Under the pieces are notes generated by a model. The model was given only the letters and a program-made list of their open reading frames with translations. It did no database searches and had not been told where the DNA came from. DNA of 12,213 nt from Acidobacteriota bacterium (lineage in GTDB: Bacteria; Acidobacteriota; Terriglobia; Terriglobales; Acidobacteriaceae), in contig JAJZDL010000066.1 of assembly GCA_021851465.1 (NCBI GenBank), forward strand, positions 1-12,213, written 5' to 3'. Shown here piece after piece: positions 1 to 6,742 of this stretch (positions within the stretch are counted from its first letter, which is position 1; the number at the start of each line of letters is the position of its first letter). Position numbers and translations under genes: made by a program.

Positions 1-774
1 GCCGCCTGTCTCCTCGGCGATCTGGTTGAGGTAGTCCTGGCCGCTGTTGTCCGTCATGCCGCCGAACATGCCCGCGTCCGTAAAGTAGATGGCGCTGACG
101 ACGACCCCGGCGCGCTGCGCATCCTCAACCGCGGCATCGACGTACGGGCTGCCCTGGTTCATCACGCTGGTGCTGCCGTTGTAGGGATCGACCCCGTTGG
201 TCAGGAGCAGCATGAAGCGCGCCTTGTGCAGCGACGACGCCGAACCGCCGCTCGCCGAAGAAGAGGACGCAGACGCGGAGGAAGACCCGCCGGCACTGTT
301 TGGCCAGTTTTTAACGAAGTCCGAGAGGCAGATGTACGGGCTGGCGCTCATGTCGACGATGCCATCCGGCAGGTGAACCCTGGTGGCGGCGTACTCGTGA
401 TCGGTGGTGAAGCTCTGCGCCGTCTGCACGGTGCCGTACTGCATGTAGCCGACCATCACCTCGATGCCGGGCGCCAGGGTGCGCACGAACTGCTGCAGGT
501 TGCTCAGCTCGCGGCCAACACTCTCTCGCAGCCCATCGTCGATCAGCAACACAACCTGCGCGCCTGCGGGCAACACGGGCGTCCACGCGGTGAGCGGCTC
601 CTTGCGTCCGTTCACCTCGACCGTCACGGCAGCGGCGCTGGCCGGCGGTTTCGATTTGGCATCGACGTTGACCAGCGCCTGTGTCGGTACAGGCCCTTCC
701 AACTGCGCATGTGCGTTGAGTCCTGCCGTGAGGGCGAATGCAAAGAGGAGCGTTGGAACCTGTAGTCGCATCAT
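1..774 (-). CDS. Secreted VWA-domain protein (Acidobacteria type), C-terminus cut by the window edge
   Basis: The reading frame is open from an ATG at 774 to the window edge, giving 258 residues without a stop. Residues 1-23 form a signal peptide (basic start, hydrophobic LLFAFALTAGL, AHA before Q24), so the product is exported. The VWA fold begins near residue 73 (VVLLIDDG) and includes the LLLTNGVDPY strand (188-197) and the VVVSAIYFTDAG strand near 225-235. This pattern is familiar from the many secreted VWA proteins of Acidobacteria, whose role is mostly unknown. The first metal-site motif, normally DxSxS, reads D79-D-G-L-R, so the usual metal-dependent ligand site looks incomplete. A Ser/Ala/Gly-rich stretch (about 159-181) is inserted within the domain. 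A second ATG directly follows the first. No strong Shine-Dalgarno is visible. It lies 110 nt downstream of the TonB receptor in the same direction, so co-transcription is possible but not shown. Confidence 0.85.
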   Translation of the reverse strand, partial: MMRLQVPTLLFAFALTAGLNAHAQLEGPVPTQALVNVDAKSKPPASAAAVTVEVNGRKEPLTAWTPVLPAGAQVVLLIDDGLRESVGRELSNLQQFVRTLAPGIEVMVGYMQYGTVQTAQSFTTDHEYAATRVHLPDGIVDMSASPYICLSDFVKNWPNSAGGSSSASASSSSASGGSASSLHKARFMLLLTNGVDPYNGSTSVMNQGSPYVDAAVEDAQRAGVVVSAIYFTDAGMFGGMTDNSGQDYLNQIAEETGG

Positions 775-884
775 GGCCTTAGTTTAGACGCAAGTACGGC
801 CCGCGCGTTGCCTTTGTAGCCGAGATTGTGGCAGCAATCGTCCCGGCCCGCGCTCCCCTTTGCCTCTACCTCACTCCTTGCCGA

Positions 885-3395
885 TCAATCCCCTCCAATC
901 CGCACCTTCAGCCCCGCTCGCAGCGTGAAGGGCAGGCTGGGGTAGCCGATCGGTCCGATGTGCTGCTGGCTGAGCAGGTTGTCGAGTTCGGTGAAGAACG
1001 CGCCCCGCTTTGTGAGTGCATACGTCAGGTTGGCGTCCAGCTTGGCGTAGCCGTAGTCGAGGTCGCGGTTGGGCAGCAACATGGAGTTGGTGCCGGAGAG
1101 CGCGGAGTAGTTGTCGAGGTAGGTGGAGTCGTCAGAGCGGCTGGCCAGCGCGCCCTGGAACCCGGCGCTCAGCCGCGTCCCGCTGTACTGCACTGCAAAG
1201 AAGCCGGTGTGCGGCGGACGACGGAAGGGGCGCGCGCCGACCAGCGGATCGATGGCCCCGATGGCGATGCCGGGAATGTTGGGATTGGTATTGGGCACGC
1301 CCTGCGCCGCGGCGACCGCATCGCTGGAGAACGACTGCTCGACCACTGCATCGAGGTAGGTGTATCCGCCGCGCAGCACAAGCCGGTCGAACGGCCTGTA
1401 CTCGATTTGCGTCTCGATGCCCTGCGCGCGGAAGGCGAGCGAGTTCAGGTATGCGGCATAGAAATTGGGGTCGCCAACCGGATTGATGCCAAAGTAGCTC
1501 TGCAGCGCGCTGGCATCGACGTACTCGATCTGGTGGGAGAACTGGTTGTGGAAGTATCCGGCCTTGAAGACCAGCTTCTCACCGCGAATGTTCTGGTCCA
1601 CCCCAAAGTCGAGGGTGCGCGAGCGCTCCGGCCCGATGGGGGTGATGCCATACTTGGCGATATCGGCTGTGTCGTTGGCCTGGTCGAGCTGGCCGAAGAG
1701 GCTCGATAGTCCGGCTGTGAGAGACGGCTCCACCACGCCGGTGGCAACGTTCAGGCGCAGGCGCGTGCCGTGCATCCACCGTCCATCGGTGTAGACGGGG
1801 ACGTATGCCAGGCCGATCCGCGGTGTCCCGGCGATGCCGTAGAGGTGGTTCTTTTCGATGGCTCCGCCGGCCGAGTAGAAGAGGCGATTGAGGATGTCTC
1901 CGCTGAACTGGAGGGTGTACTCGAAGTTGGTGCGCTGCGTGCTGGCGCTCTCACCGTACGCGGGATAGTTGTAGCTGCCGCGCTCGTCCTCATAGCGGAA
2001 GCCGAAGAGCGCCGCGATGCGGTAGGGGAAGACGTAGTCGCTCTGGTAGTACAGCTCGTTGCGGTTGGAGGCCAATTCGTCTTCGATCTCGGGGTAGGTA
2101 CCGCCGTAGGCGATCGCGGCCTGCCCGCTTGCGCTGTATCCGTTGGCGCCGTGGATGGTCACGGGCTTGCCGTAGTAGGTCTGGTCGCCGTACTGGTCCG
2201 TTACCAGTTGGCCCACCGGATAGAACATTCTGGACTGCTCGCGCTTGCGGGCGATGCCGAAGCTCACCAGGTTGTGCCAGCCGTCTTCCAGCCGGTTCTC
2301 CAGCGTAAGGCCGGAGTAGATGTCCTGGTCGCTCTGCTTGCCCGCCGAGGACTCGCCCTGGAAGTCGTAGGCACCGGGCAGGCCTGTCGCCGAATCCGCG
2401 TTGCGGATGGTGAAGCGCGCCTGCGTGTTGGCCATGATCGCGTAGCCGATATTGGCCGCCGAGGTCGCCGAGTGGTACTCGTCCATGGGCAGCGCGTTCG
2501 CGGTCTGGAAGCGCGAGAACGCGGAGTAGTAGTCGAACTTCCGGTGCGCTCCGCTCAACGCAAACTCGTCGCGGTAGGCGTGGAAGCTGCCCGCGTCGCC
2601 GGAGTAGTTCAGCACGGGTTTGGTGCCGCTGCCGCGCGGCGTCTCCAGGTTCACCACCGAGGCCTCCGCATCCGACCCATACATCACCGAGTCCGGCCCG
2701 CGATAGATCTCCAACCCCGCCAGCCCCGTCGAAGAGACGGTGCCAAAGTCGAACGTCCCGCCCACGTCGTTTGCCGGGATGCCGTCGATGAGCACCATGT
2801 TGGCATCCGAGTTGCCTCCGCGCACAAACAGCGAGGTGACGCCGCCTGCCTGCCCGGTCTGCACCACATCGAGGCCCGGCGATTGGCGCAGCGCATCCAC
2901 GATTCCAATCTTCGTCGTCAGGACGCTCTGCGGTATCAGCGTCACCGCCGAGCTGGACTGTTGCACCGGGATCGGCACGCCGGTCGCGGTCACCGTCACC
3001 TGCTCATGCAACGAGTCGAGTTCCAGCACCACGTTCTGCTCTACCTGGTCGGTATCGCCGCCGTAGAAGTCGTGGCCGATGCCTGGATAGAAGGTCAGCG
3101 CCGAGGTGAGCAGCGTGAAGCGCCCTGAGAGCGTGGACTGAATCTCGAAGGTGCCGTCGGCCCCGGAGGTTGCGATGGCAACCGCCTTCGGCCCCTGGAT
3201 GAGCTGCACGCGAGCGCCGGCGATCGGCCGCCCGAGCGGATCTGTGACTGTGCCGCGAACGACGACCGCGCGCGCAGGCGATGCCGTGGCCAGAAAAAGT
3301 GCGAGCAAGAGGAAGGCGGCGAGCGCAAATAGCCTGCGCGAAGCAGACGCTCGCAAGACGAGACGGGCCGCGGATCGGCCAGTGACTGTGGACAT
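885..3395 (-). CDS. TonB-dependent outer membrane receptor, BtuB-like, probable cobalamin/corrinoid uptake
   Basis: The 836-residue product has a signal peptide ending near A43 (hydrophobic 22-37, then SPARA). A carboxypeptidase-regulatory-like beta-sandwich follows (about 44-127, starting RGTVTDPLGRPIAGARV). A TonB-box-like EQVTVTATG lies at 131-139. The plug domain spans about 140-255, with the conserved stretches VRGGNSDANMVLIDG (191-205) and IYRGPDSVMYGSDA (230-243). The rest is a beta-barrel rich in aromatic residues, ending in a strand like those of outer membrane receptors. Such receptors take up scarce ligands across the outer membrane using TonB-ExbBD energy. The substrate is inferred from the cobalamin riboswitch immediately upstream, which is strong evidence for vitamin B12 or related corrinoids. 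The ATG at 3395 has an AGGAG at 3403-3407 with 7-nt spacing. No periplasmic or ABC B12 transport genes are in the window, so partners must be elsewhere. Confidence 0.93.
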   Translation of the reverse strand: MSTVTGRSAARLVLRASASRRLFALAAFLLLALFLATASPARAVVVRGTVTDPLGRPIAGARVQLIQGPKAVAIATSGADGTFEIQSTLSGRFTLLTSALTFYPGIGHDFYGGDTDQVEQNVVLELDSLHEQVTVTATGVPIPVQQSSSAVTLIPQSVLTTKIGIVDALRQSPGLDVVQTGQAGGVTSLFVRGGNSDANMVLIDGIPANDVGGTFDFGTVSSTGLAGLEIYRGPDSVMYGSDAEASVVNLETPRGSGTKPVLNYSGDAGSFHAYRDEFALSGAHRKFDYYSAFSRFQTANALPMDEYHSATSAANIGYAIMANTQARFTIRNADSATGLPGAYDFQGESSAGKQSDQDIYSGLTLENRLEDGWHNLVSFGIARKREQSRMFYPVGQLVTDQYGDQTYYGKPVTIHGANGYSASGQAAIAYGGTYPEIEDELASNRNELYYQSDYVFPYRIAALFGFRYEDERGSYNYPAYGESASTQRTNFEYTLQFSGDILNRLFYSAGGAIEKNHLYGIAGTPRIGLAYVPVYTDGRWMHGTRLRLNVATGVVEPSLTAGLSSLFGQLDQANDTADIAKYGITPIGPERSRTLDFGVDQNIRGEKLVFKAGYFHNQFSHQIEYVDASALQSYFGINPVGDPNFYAAYLNSLAFRAQGIETQIEYRPFDRLVLRGGYTYLDAVVEQSFSSDAVAAAQGVPNTNPNIPGIAIGAIDPLVGARPFRRPPHTGFFAVQYSGTRLSAGFQGALASRSDDSTYLDNYSALSGTNSMLLPNRDLDYGYAKLDANLTYALTKRGAFFTELDNLLSQQHIGPIGYPSLPFTLRAGLKVRIGGD

Positions 3396-3402
3396 GTCGG
3401 AA

Positions 3403-3426
3403 CTCCTACGCTCCCCCCCGGGAGCG
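3403..3426 (-). promoter_or_regulatory. Expression-platform hairpin abutting the receptor's Shine-Dalgarno
   Basis: On the minus strand a perfect 7-bp stem (CGCTCCC, loop GGGG, GGGAGCG; 3409-3426) is followed one nucleotide later by the SD AGGAG (3403-3407). The CTCC in the left arm is complementary to GGAG in the SD, so this arm could alternatively pair with the ribosome binding site. Its position between the B12 box and the start codon fits a translational expression platform. The switching mechanism is inferred. Confidence 0.6.
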
Positions 3427-3439
3427 CGGTTGGATGTAC

Positions 3440-3655
3440 GCAGTGGAACCGGTCTCCTGACTTACGCGGGTGCATGTCGGCCAATATCCGAACCCTTCCC
3501 TTCCCGTCGCCTGGCGGCTTCAGTGGGAGGATTCTGGCGGGCATTCACGCCTTCCAAGAGTGCTGGAACAACTCCAGAACCGCTGGTGCGGCGTGCGCGT
3601 TCACAGTTGCGGGGCAGTGGCGGAGTTTCACCGCGCTTCCCGAACATTCCGTTGC
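3440..3655 (-). ncRNA. Cobalamin riboswitch upstream of the TonB receptor
   Basis: Read on the minus strand, this 216-nt leader holds the conserved cobalamin aptamer elements in order. First comes GGGAAGCGCGGTGAAACTCC, then CCCGCAACTGTGA (about 3601-3642). Then come a CCACTG and GGGAAGG block (about 3498-3525) and finally the B12 box AGTCAGGAGACCGG (3449-3462). The ends can pair to close the aptamer: GCA-AC-GGAAT at 3646-3655 against GTTCC-AC-TGC at 3440-3449. Length, order and spacing match the family. Binding of adenosylcobalamin or a related corrinoid would be expected to lower expression of the downstream receptor. The exact 5' and 3' limits are estimates. Confidence 0.95.
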
Positions 3656-3669
3656 GGGCAAGTGTTATG

Positions 3670-3681
3670 GGTTGCGCAACC
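3670..3681. repeat. 12-bp perfect palindrome between HU and the riboswitch
   Basis: GGTTGCGCAACC is a perfect palindrome 45 nt downstream of the HU stop codon and just upstream of the riboswitch. No T-run follows on the minus strand, so it is not a good terminator. It could be a protein-binding site or chance. No convincing -35/-10 pair for the receptor is visible here, so readthrough from HU into the riboswitch leader remains possible. Confidence 0.35.
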
Positions 3682-3726
3682 GGCAAAGAGCGTGGCCGAC
3701 CGCAGAAATGGAGAGAGGCCTTGGCG

Positions 3727-4005
3727 CTACGCCGATTCGCCCATCGCGTGCAGCTCTTTGCCGGGCTTGAAGCGGACTGCCTTGCCCGGCGCGATGCTGA
3801 CCTCGGCCCCGGTGCGCGGGTTGCGTCCAATGCCGGTCTTGCGCGGCTTCACGGTGAAGACCCCAAAACCGCGCAGCTCGATGCGGTCGCCCGCAATCAG
3901 CGACTGCTTCATGCTGCTGAAGATGGTGTCCACCGCGCGCTCCGCCTTTGTTCTGGGAAGTCCGGTACGCTCGACGACCCTTTGGATAAGGTCCTGTTTG
4001 ATCAA
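3727..4005 (-). CDS. HU/IHF-family DNA-binding protein
   Basis: The 92-residue product is of normal HU length. The N-terminal helices (3-40, starting IKQDLIQRVVERTGL) form the dimer core. The family signature GFGVFTVKPRKTGIGRNPRTG lies at 46-66. The DNA-binding beta-arm spans about 53-75, with the tip R61-N62-P63 carrying the proline that intercalates into DNA in this family. It ends with GKAVRFKPGKEL. HU dimers bend and compact DNA and act in replication, repair and transcription; HU versus IHF subunit cannot be decided. The start codon is TTG at 4005, chosen because translation from it reproduces the family N-terminus, a GAGAGG Shine-Dalgarno lies 9 nt upstream, and no in-frame ATG is nearby. 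It is transcribed divergently from dcd. The gene downstream on the same strand is the riboswitch-controlled receptor. Confidence 0.95.
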   Translation of the reverse strand: MIKQDLIQRVVERTGLPRTKAERAVDTIFSSMKQSLIAGDRIELRGFGVFTVKPRKTGIGRNPRTGAEVSIAPGKAVRFKPGKELHAMGESA

Positions 4006-4077
4006 CTTGGGCCGCCTCTCTTGTGCGCATTCATGGGCGGCAGCGCGTCTGTCTTCCGCGCCGCGCCTTTCAATGTG

Positions 4078-4106
4078 ATCTTAGGAACTCGGCCCTCGAT
4101 TGTCAA
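4078..4106 (-). promoter_or_regulatory. Sigma70-type promoter of the HU gene
   Basis: On the minus strand there is a consensus -35 TTGACA (4101-4106), a 17-nt spacer and TAAGAT (-10, 4078-4083). Transcription would begin near 4071, giving a leader of about 65 nt before the TTG start. Five bases of the -35 element are shared with the divergent dcd promoter. Confidence 0.8.
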
Positions 4107-4128
4107 CGAGCGATTGCTGCCGTAAGAT
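4100..4128 (+). promoter_or_regulatory. Sigma70-type promoter of dcd
   Basis: On the plus strand TTGTCA (-35, 4100-4105) is followed by a 17-nt spacer and TAAGAT (-10, 4123-4128). Transcription would start near 4135, leaving about 93 nt of leader before the dcd ATG. The heptamer TTGTCAA (4100-4106) supplies the -35 of both this promoter and the HU promoter. Confidence 0.75.
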
Positions 4129-4227
4129 TTGGCTATCCGAAAGATGCGGCATCTCGCCATCGCCCGAGCGCCTTGCAGCGCCACTGGAGCAGACTGGACG
4201 GGGCCGCCAACGAGGCAACAGACCCGC

Positions 4228-4782
4228 ATGGCCATCAAGAGCGACCGCTGGATCCGCGCACAGGCAACCCAACACCGGATGATCGAACCCTTCAGCGAGA
4301 AGCAGGTGCGCGAGGGCGTCATCTCCTACGGCCTCTCCTCGTATGGCTACGACCTGCGCGTCAGCGACGAGTTCAAGATCTTCACCAACGTCAATTCGGC
4401 CATTATCGACCCCAAGGCCTTCGACGAGCGCTCGTTTGTCAGCGTGCAGGCGGCCAGCGTCATCGTTCCGCCCAACTCCTTTGCGCTGGCGCGCTCGATC
4501 GAGTACTTCCGAATTCCCCGCGATGTGCTCACCATCTGCGTGGGCAAGTCCACCTACGCGCGCTGCGGCATCATCGTCAACGTCACGCCGTTCGAGCCGG
4601 AGTGGGAGGGCTTCGTCACCCTCGAGATATCCAACACCACTCCCCTGCCCGCGCGCATCTACGCCAACGAGGGGCTCTGCCAGATCCTCTTCTTCCAGTC
4701 CGATGAGACCTGCGAGGTCAGTTACGCCGACCGCAAGGGGAAGTATCAACACCAGCAAGGCATCGTCCTGCCCAAACTCTGA
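4228..4782 (+). CDS. dcd: dCTP deaminase
   Basis: The 184-residue enzyme converts dCTP to dUTP in the cytoplasm, feeding dTMP synthesis through dUTPase. The sequence is of the short dCTP deaminase type beginning MAIKSDRWI, with VISYGLSSYGYDLRVSDEFK at 31-50. The substrate-binding stretch VGKSTYAR (105-112) carries the conserved Ser108 and Arg112. VTLEISN (130-136) supplies the catalytic glutamate, Glu133. The C-terminus YADRKGKYQHQQGIVLPKL is characteristic of the type. I chose the ATG at 4228 because it gives the family N-terminus; a longer in-frame start at 4129 would add 33 residues and begins inside the predicted promoter. A modest GAGG lies at 4212-4215. Whether the enzyme is monofunctional or also cleaves dUTP cannot be decided by eye. 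It is divergent from HU and shares overlapping promoters with it. Confidence 0.96.
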   Translation: MAIKSDRWIRAQATQHRMIEPFSEKQVREGVISYGLSSYGYDLRVSDEFKIFTNVNSAIIDPKAFDERSFVSVQAASVIVPPNSFALARSIEYFRIPRDVLTICVGKSTYARCGIIVNVTPFEPEWEGFVTLEISNTTPLPARIYANEGLCQILFFQSDETCEVSYADRKGKYQHQQGIVLPKL

Positions 4783-4874
4783 CGCCGGCCTGCGGCGCGC
4801 GCAGGAGACGCCATCGGATCCCGTATGGGATTGAGCAGCGTGCAGTCTAGGTCGAAGGTCCAGGTCTGAAGTCG

Positions 4875-5501
4875 ATGGATGAAGCTCCTCTAGAGCGCGC
4901 GAGCCGCATTGGCGTGGTTGCCAACGGCCCGCTGCGCATACAGGGCCTTGCAGCCATCCTTCCCCAGTTTGAGATTGTCGCCCTCACAGCTCCGGGTGTA
5001 CTGGACGATGTCAACCTCTCGCTGGTGCTGATCGACGCCGAATGCACCAGTCACCTCTTCGAGTTGGTTGCCACCTTCCACCACGTTCGGCCGCAGACCA
5101 AGCTCATCGTGCTCGGAACCGAGACCGCGCCGGAGTACATCCAGCGCATCATCGGGGCCGGCGCCAAGGGCTACCTCAGCGTTGCCGCATCGGAGTCCGA
5201 GCTGCGCATGGCCATCGACATGGTGTGCGATGGATCCGTCTGGGCGCCGCGCCGGGTGCTCTCGCGCCTGCTCGACAGTCGCCCCGGAGGTGCGAACGGC
5301 CCAACCACGCCGCCCCGCTTTACCGCGCGCGAGGTCCAGGTCCTCAACCTGCTGCGCGCCGGACGCTCCAACCGCGAGATCGGTCTAGCCCTCGGCATCG
5401 ACGAAGGCACGGTGAAGGCGCACATCGGCCGCCTGCTGCGCAAGGTGGGCGTCAACAACCGCATCGCGCTCACGATCCATCCTTTCACCCAGCTTGAGTA
5501 G
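4875..5501 (+). CDS. LuxR/NarL-type transcriptional regulator with a degenerate receiver domain
   Basis: The 208-residue protein has a CheY-like receiver fold (about 11-125) and a C-terminal LuxR helix-turn-helix (about 148-203). The latter includes FTAREVQVLNLLRAGRSNREI and then GTVKAHIGRLLRKVGVNNR. A phosphoacceptor-like Asp54 (VLIDAE) and the conserved Lys98 (GAKGYL) are present. The acidic pair that normally binds Mg2+ at the end of the first strand is missing: the sequence reads VVANGPL where typical members read ADDHPL. Phosphorylation may therefore be weak or absent. No histidine kinase gene is adjacent, so it may be an orphan regulator. Its targets are unknown. The ATG at 4875 has only a weak ribosome binding site. 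It lies 92 nt after dcd; a T-less 6-bp hairpin at 4789-4805 sits in the gap, so readthrough from dcd is possible. Confidence 0.9.
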   Translation: MDEAPLERASRIGVVANGPLRIQGLAAILPQFEIVALTAPGVLDDVNLSLVLIDAECTSHLFELVATFHHVRPQTKLIVLGTETAPEYIQRIIGAGAKGYLSVAASESELRMAIDMVCDGSVWAPRRVLSRLLDSRPGGANGPTTPPRFTAREVQVLNLLRAGRSNREIGLALGIDEGTVKAHIGRLLRKVGVNNRIALTIHPFTQLE

Positions 5502-5581
5502 GGCGGACGCGCCGCGGATGCTGCCTCAACAGCTCCGGGAGTCCTACGCCGCCGCAAGTGCCAAGGCCGTGCCGGAAGAAG

Positions 5582-5611
5582 GTATAATATATACTATTAA
5601 ATATATATTAC
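5582..5611 (+). promoter_or_regulatory. AT-rich island with -10 boxes and inverted repeat upstream of rnc
   Basis: A run of about 30 nt with almost no G or C stands out in GC-rich surroundings. It contains a perfect TATAAT (5583-5588) and a TATACT (5590-5595). It also has a 9-bp inverted repeat, TAATATATA (5585-5593) and TATATATTA (5602-5610), with an 8-nt spacer. No good -35 hexamer is found at the right distance, so promoter strength is uncertain. The repeat could be an operator or an A/U stem in RNA. It most likely marks the promoter of the rnc-lepB pair. Confidence 0.5.
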
Positions 5612-5624
5612 AACGGCGGAACAG

Positions 5625-5676
5625 GTGGCCTGGCCGCTCGCTTCATGCGATTTTCCTGGGGCACGGCCAGGCCCCC
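5625..5676 (+). other. Long hairpin in the rnc leader
   Basis: GGCCTGGCCG (5627-5636) pairs perfectly with CGGCCAGGCC (5664-5673). Beyond one mismatch, two more G-C pairs extend the stem. The 27-nt loop can form a small inner stem (TCGC/GCGA). No T-run follows, so it is not a typical terminator. It falls between the presumed promoter and the rnc ribosome binding site. In Escherichia coli RNase III represses its own mRNA by cutting a leader stem-loop; a similar role here is inference. Confidence 0.55.
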
Positions 5677-5764
5677 ATCCGTTGCACGATCCGGTAAACT
5701 GAAGACTGCCAGGTCGAAGGAACGGAATGCCATACGACCGGATGCACCGCCGCAGAGGAGGCCA

Positions 5765-6742
5765 TTGACGAAGCGCCAAACTATCGCCGAACGCTCCCGC
5801 GAGTCGCCCCGTCGGCAACCCTCCGCAGCGGGCAGAAGCGCCAACGACCCATCGGAACCTACAGTGCCAGGCCCGCCTGCTTCGTCCCTCTCTCGCAATG
5901 CATCGCGTCCCAGCGTTTCGCCGGGTGCGCTCCTCTGCAATTACAAATTCAACGATCCCGGCCTCCTGACGCTCGCCCTGACGCACAGCTCGTTGGCCTA
6001 TGAGAACAACCCCGAGGGCACGCACAACCCAGGAAACGACAACGAGCGGCTGGAGTTTCTGGGCGACGCGGTGCTCGGCCTGGTGGTTGCCGAGGCGCTC
6101 TACCGTCGCCTGCCTGCGCTGCGCGAGGGAGACCTGACGCGGCTGCGCGCATCGCTGGTCAGCAGCAAGCACCTGGCGCAGGTGGCCCAGCGCATCCAGC
6201 TTGGCCCTCTGCTTCGCCTCGGTCGCGGCGAGGCGCACAGCGGAGGCCAGAGGAAGCCCGCCCTGCTGGCCGATGCGCTGGAGGCGGTGATCGCCGCGCT
6301 CTATCTCGATGGCGGCCTGCCACCCGCGCGCGAGTTCATCCATCGCCACATCGTCGAGCCGGCCGAGGCCGGCCTGCTTGGCGCGCTGCACTCCAGCGAA
6401 CCCTTCTCCGGCGCGGTTGGCGATTACAAGTCCGCCTTGCAGGAACGGCTACAGGCCGCCGGCCTCGGACAACCGCAGTACATCCTCGCCGACCAGTCCG
6501 GCCCCGACCACAAAAAGAGCTTTCGCATCGAGGTCCGCGTCGCAGACGCCAACGGCGCATCGCATCCCCTGGCCAGCGCCGAAGGCACCACCAAGAAGCA
6601 GGCCCAGCAGGAGGCCGCGCGGCTCGCCTTCGCCAGCCTGCTCTCCGGCGCGAAGGACGCCCTGTCCGCTGTCGCCGCTGCATCCGACGGCGCGCACGCA
6701 TCCAAAGCACGCATGCGCGCCACGCCGCCGGTCGAGCCATGA
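5765..6742 (+). CDS. rnc: Ribonuclease III
   Basis: RNase III cuts double-stranded RNA in rRNA and mRNA processing. Numbered from the TTG at 5765 (325 aa), the catalytic domain starts near residue 55 (LLCNYKFNDPGLLTLALTHSS). The signature NERLEFLGDAVL lies at 93-104, with Glu97 and Asp101, and the second acidic pair is Asp170/Glu173 (LLADALEAV). The double-stranded-RNA-binding domain spans about 219-293, from GDYKSALQERLQ to the TTKKQAQQEAA helix. The C-terminal tail is Ala-rich. The start is uncertain. TTG 5765 follows a perfect AGGAGG (5756-5761) by only 3 nt. The in-frame ATG at 5645 lies in the loop of the leader hairpin, has no Shine-Dalgarno and would add residues with atypical codons (aga, agg, ata, cga). 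GTG at 5864 is a third choice. The N-terminal 50 residues are low-complexity in all long versions. The stop overlaps the lepB start (ATGA). Confidence 0.93.
   Translation: MTKRQTIAERSRESPRRQPSAAGRSANDPSEPTVPGPPASSLSRNASRPSVSPGALLCNYKFNDPGLLTLALTHSSLAYENNPEGTHNPGNDNERLEFLGDAVLGLVVAEALYRRLPALREGDLTRLRASLVSSKHLAQVAQRIQLGPLLRLGRGEAHSGGQRKPALLADALEAVIAALYLDGGLPPAREFIHRHIVEPAEAGLLGALHSSEPFSGAVGDYKSALQERLQAAGLGQPQYILADQSGPDHKKSFRIEVRVADANGASHPLASAEGTTKKQAQQEAARLAFASLLSGAKDALSAVAAASDGAHASKARMRATPPVEP

Noticed and set aside
1770..3128. 452-aa open frame on the plus strand opposite the TonB receptor
   Set aside because: It is a by-product of high GC and codon bias of the receptor gene; it has no domain and low-complexity composition, while the receptor frame is unambiguous.
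4081..4758. 225-aa open frame on the minus strand across dcd
   Set aside because: It covers the dcd gene and both promoters; the dCTP deaminase motifs on the other strand are complete.
4789..4805. CCTGCG/CGCAGG hairpin just after dcd as a terminator
   Set aside because: The 6-bp stem has no T-run after it, so I could not support intrinsic termination.
5597..6391. 264-aa minus-strand open frame opposite rnc
   Set aside because: RNase III is clearly encoded on the plus strand and this frame has no recognisable domain.
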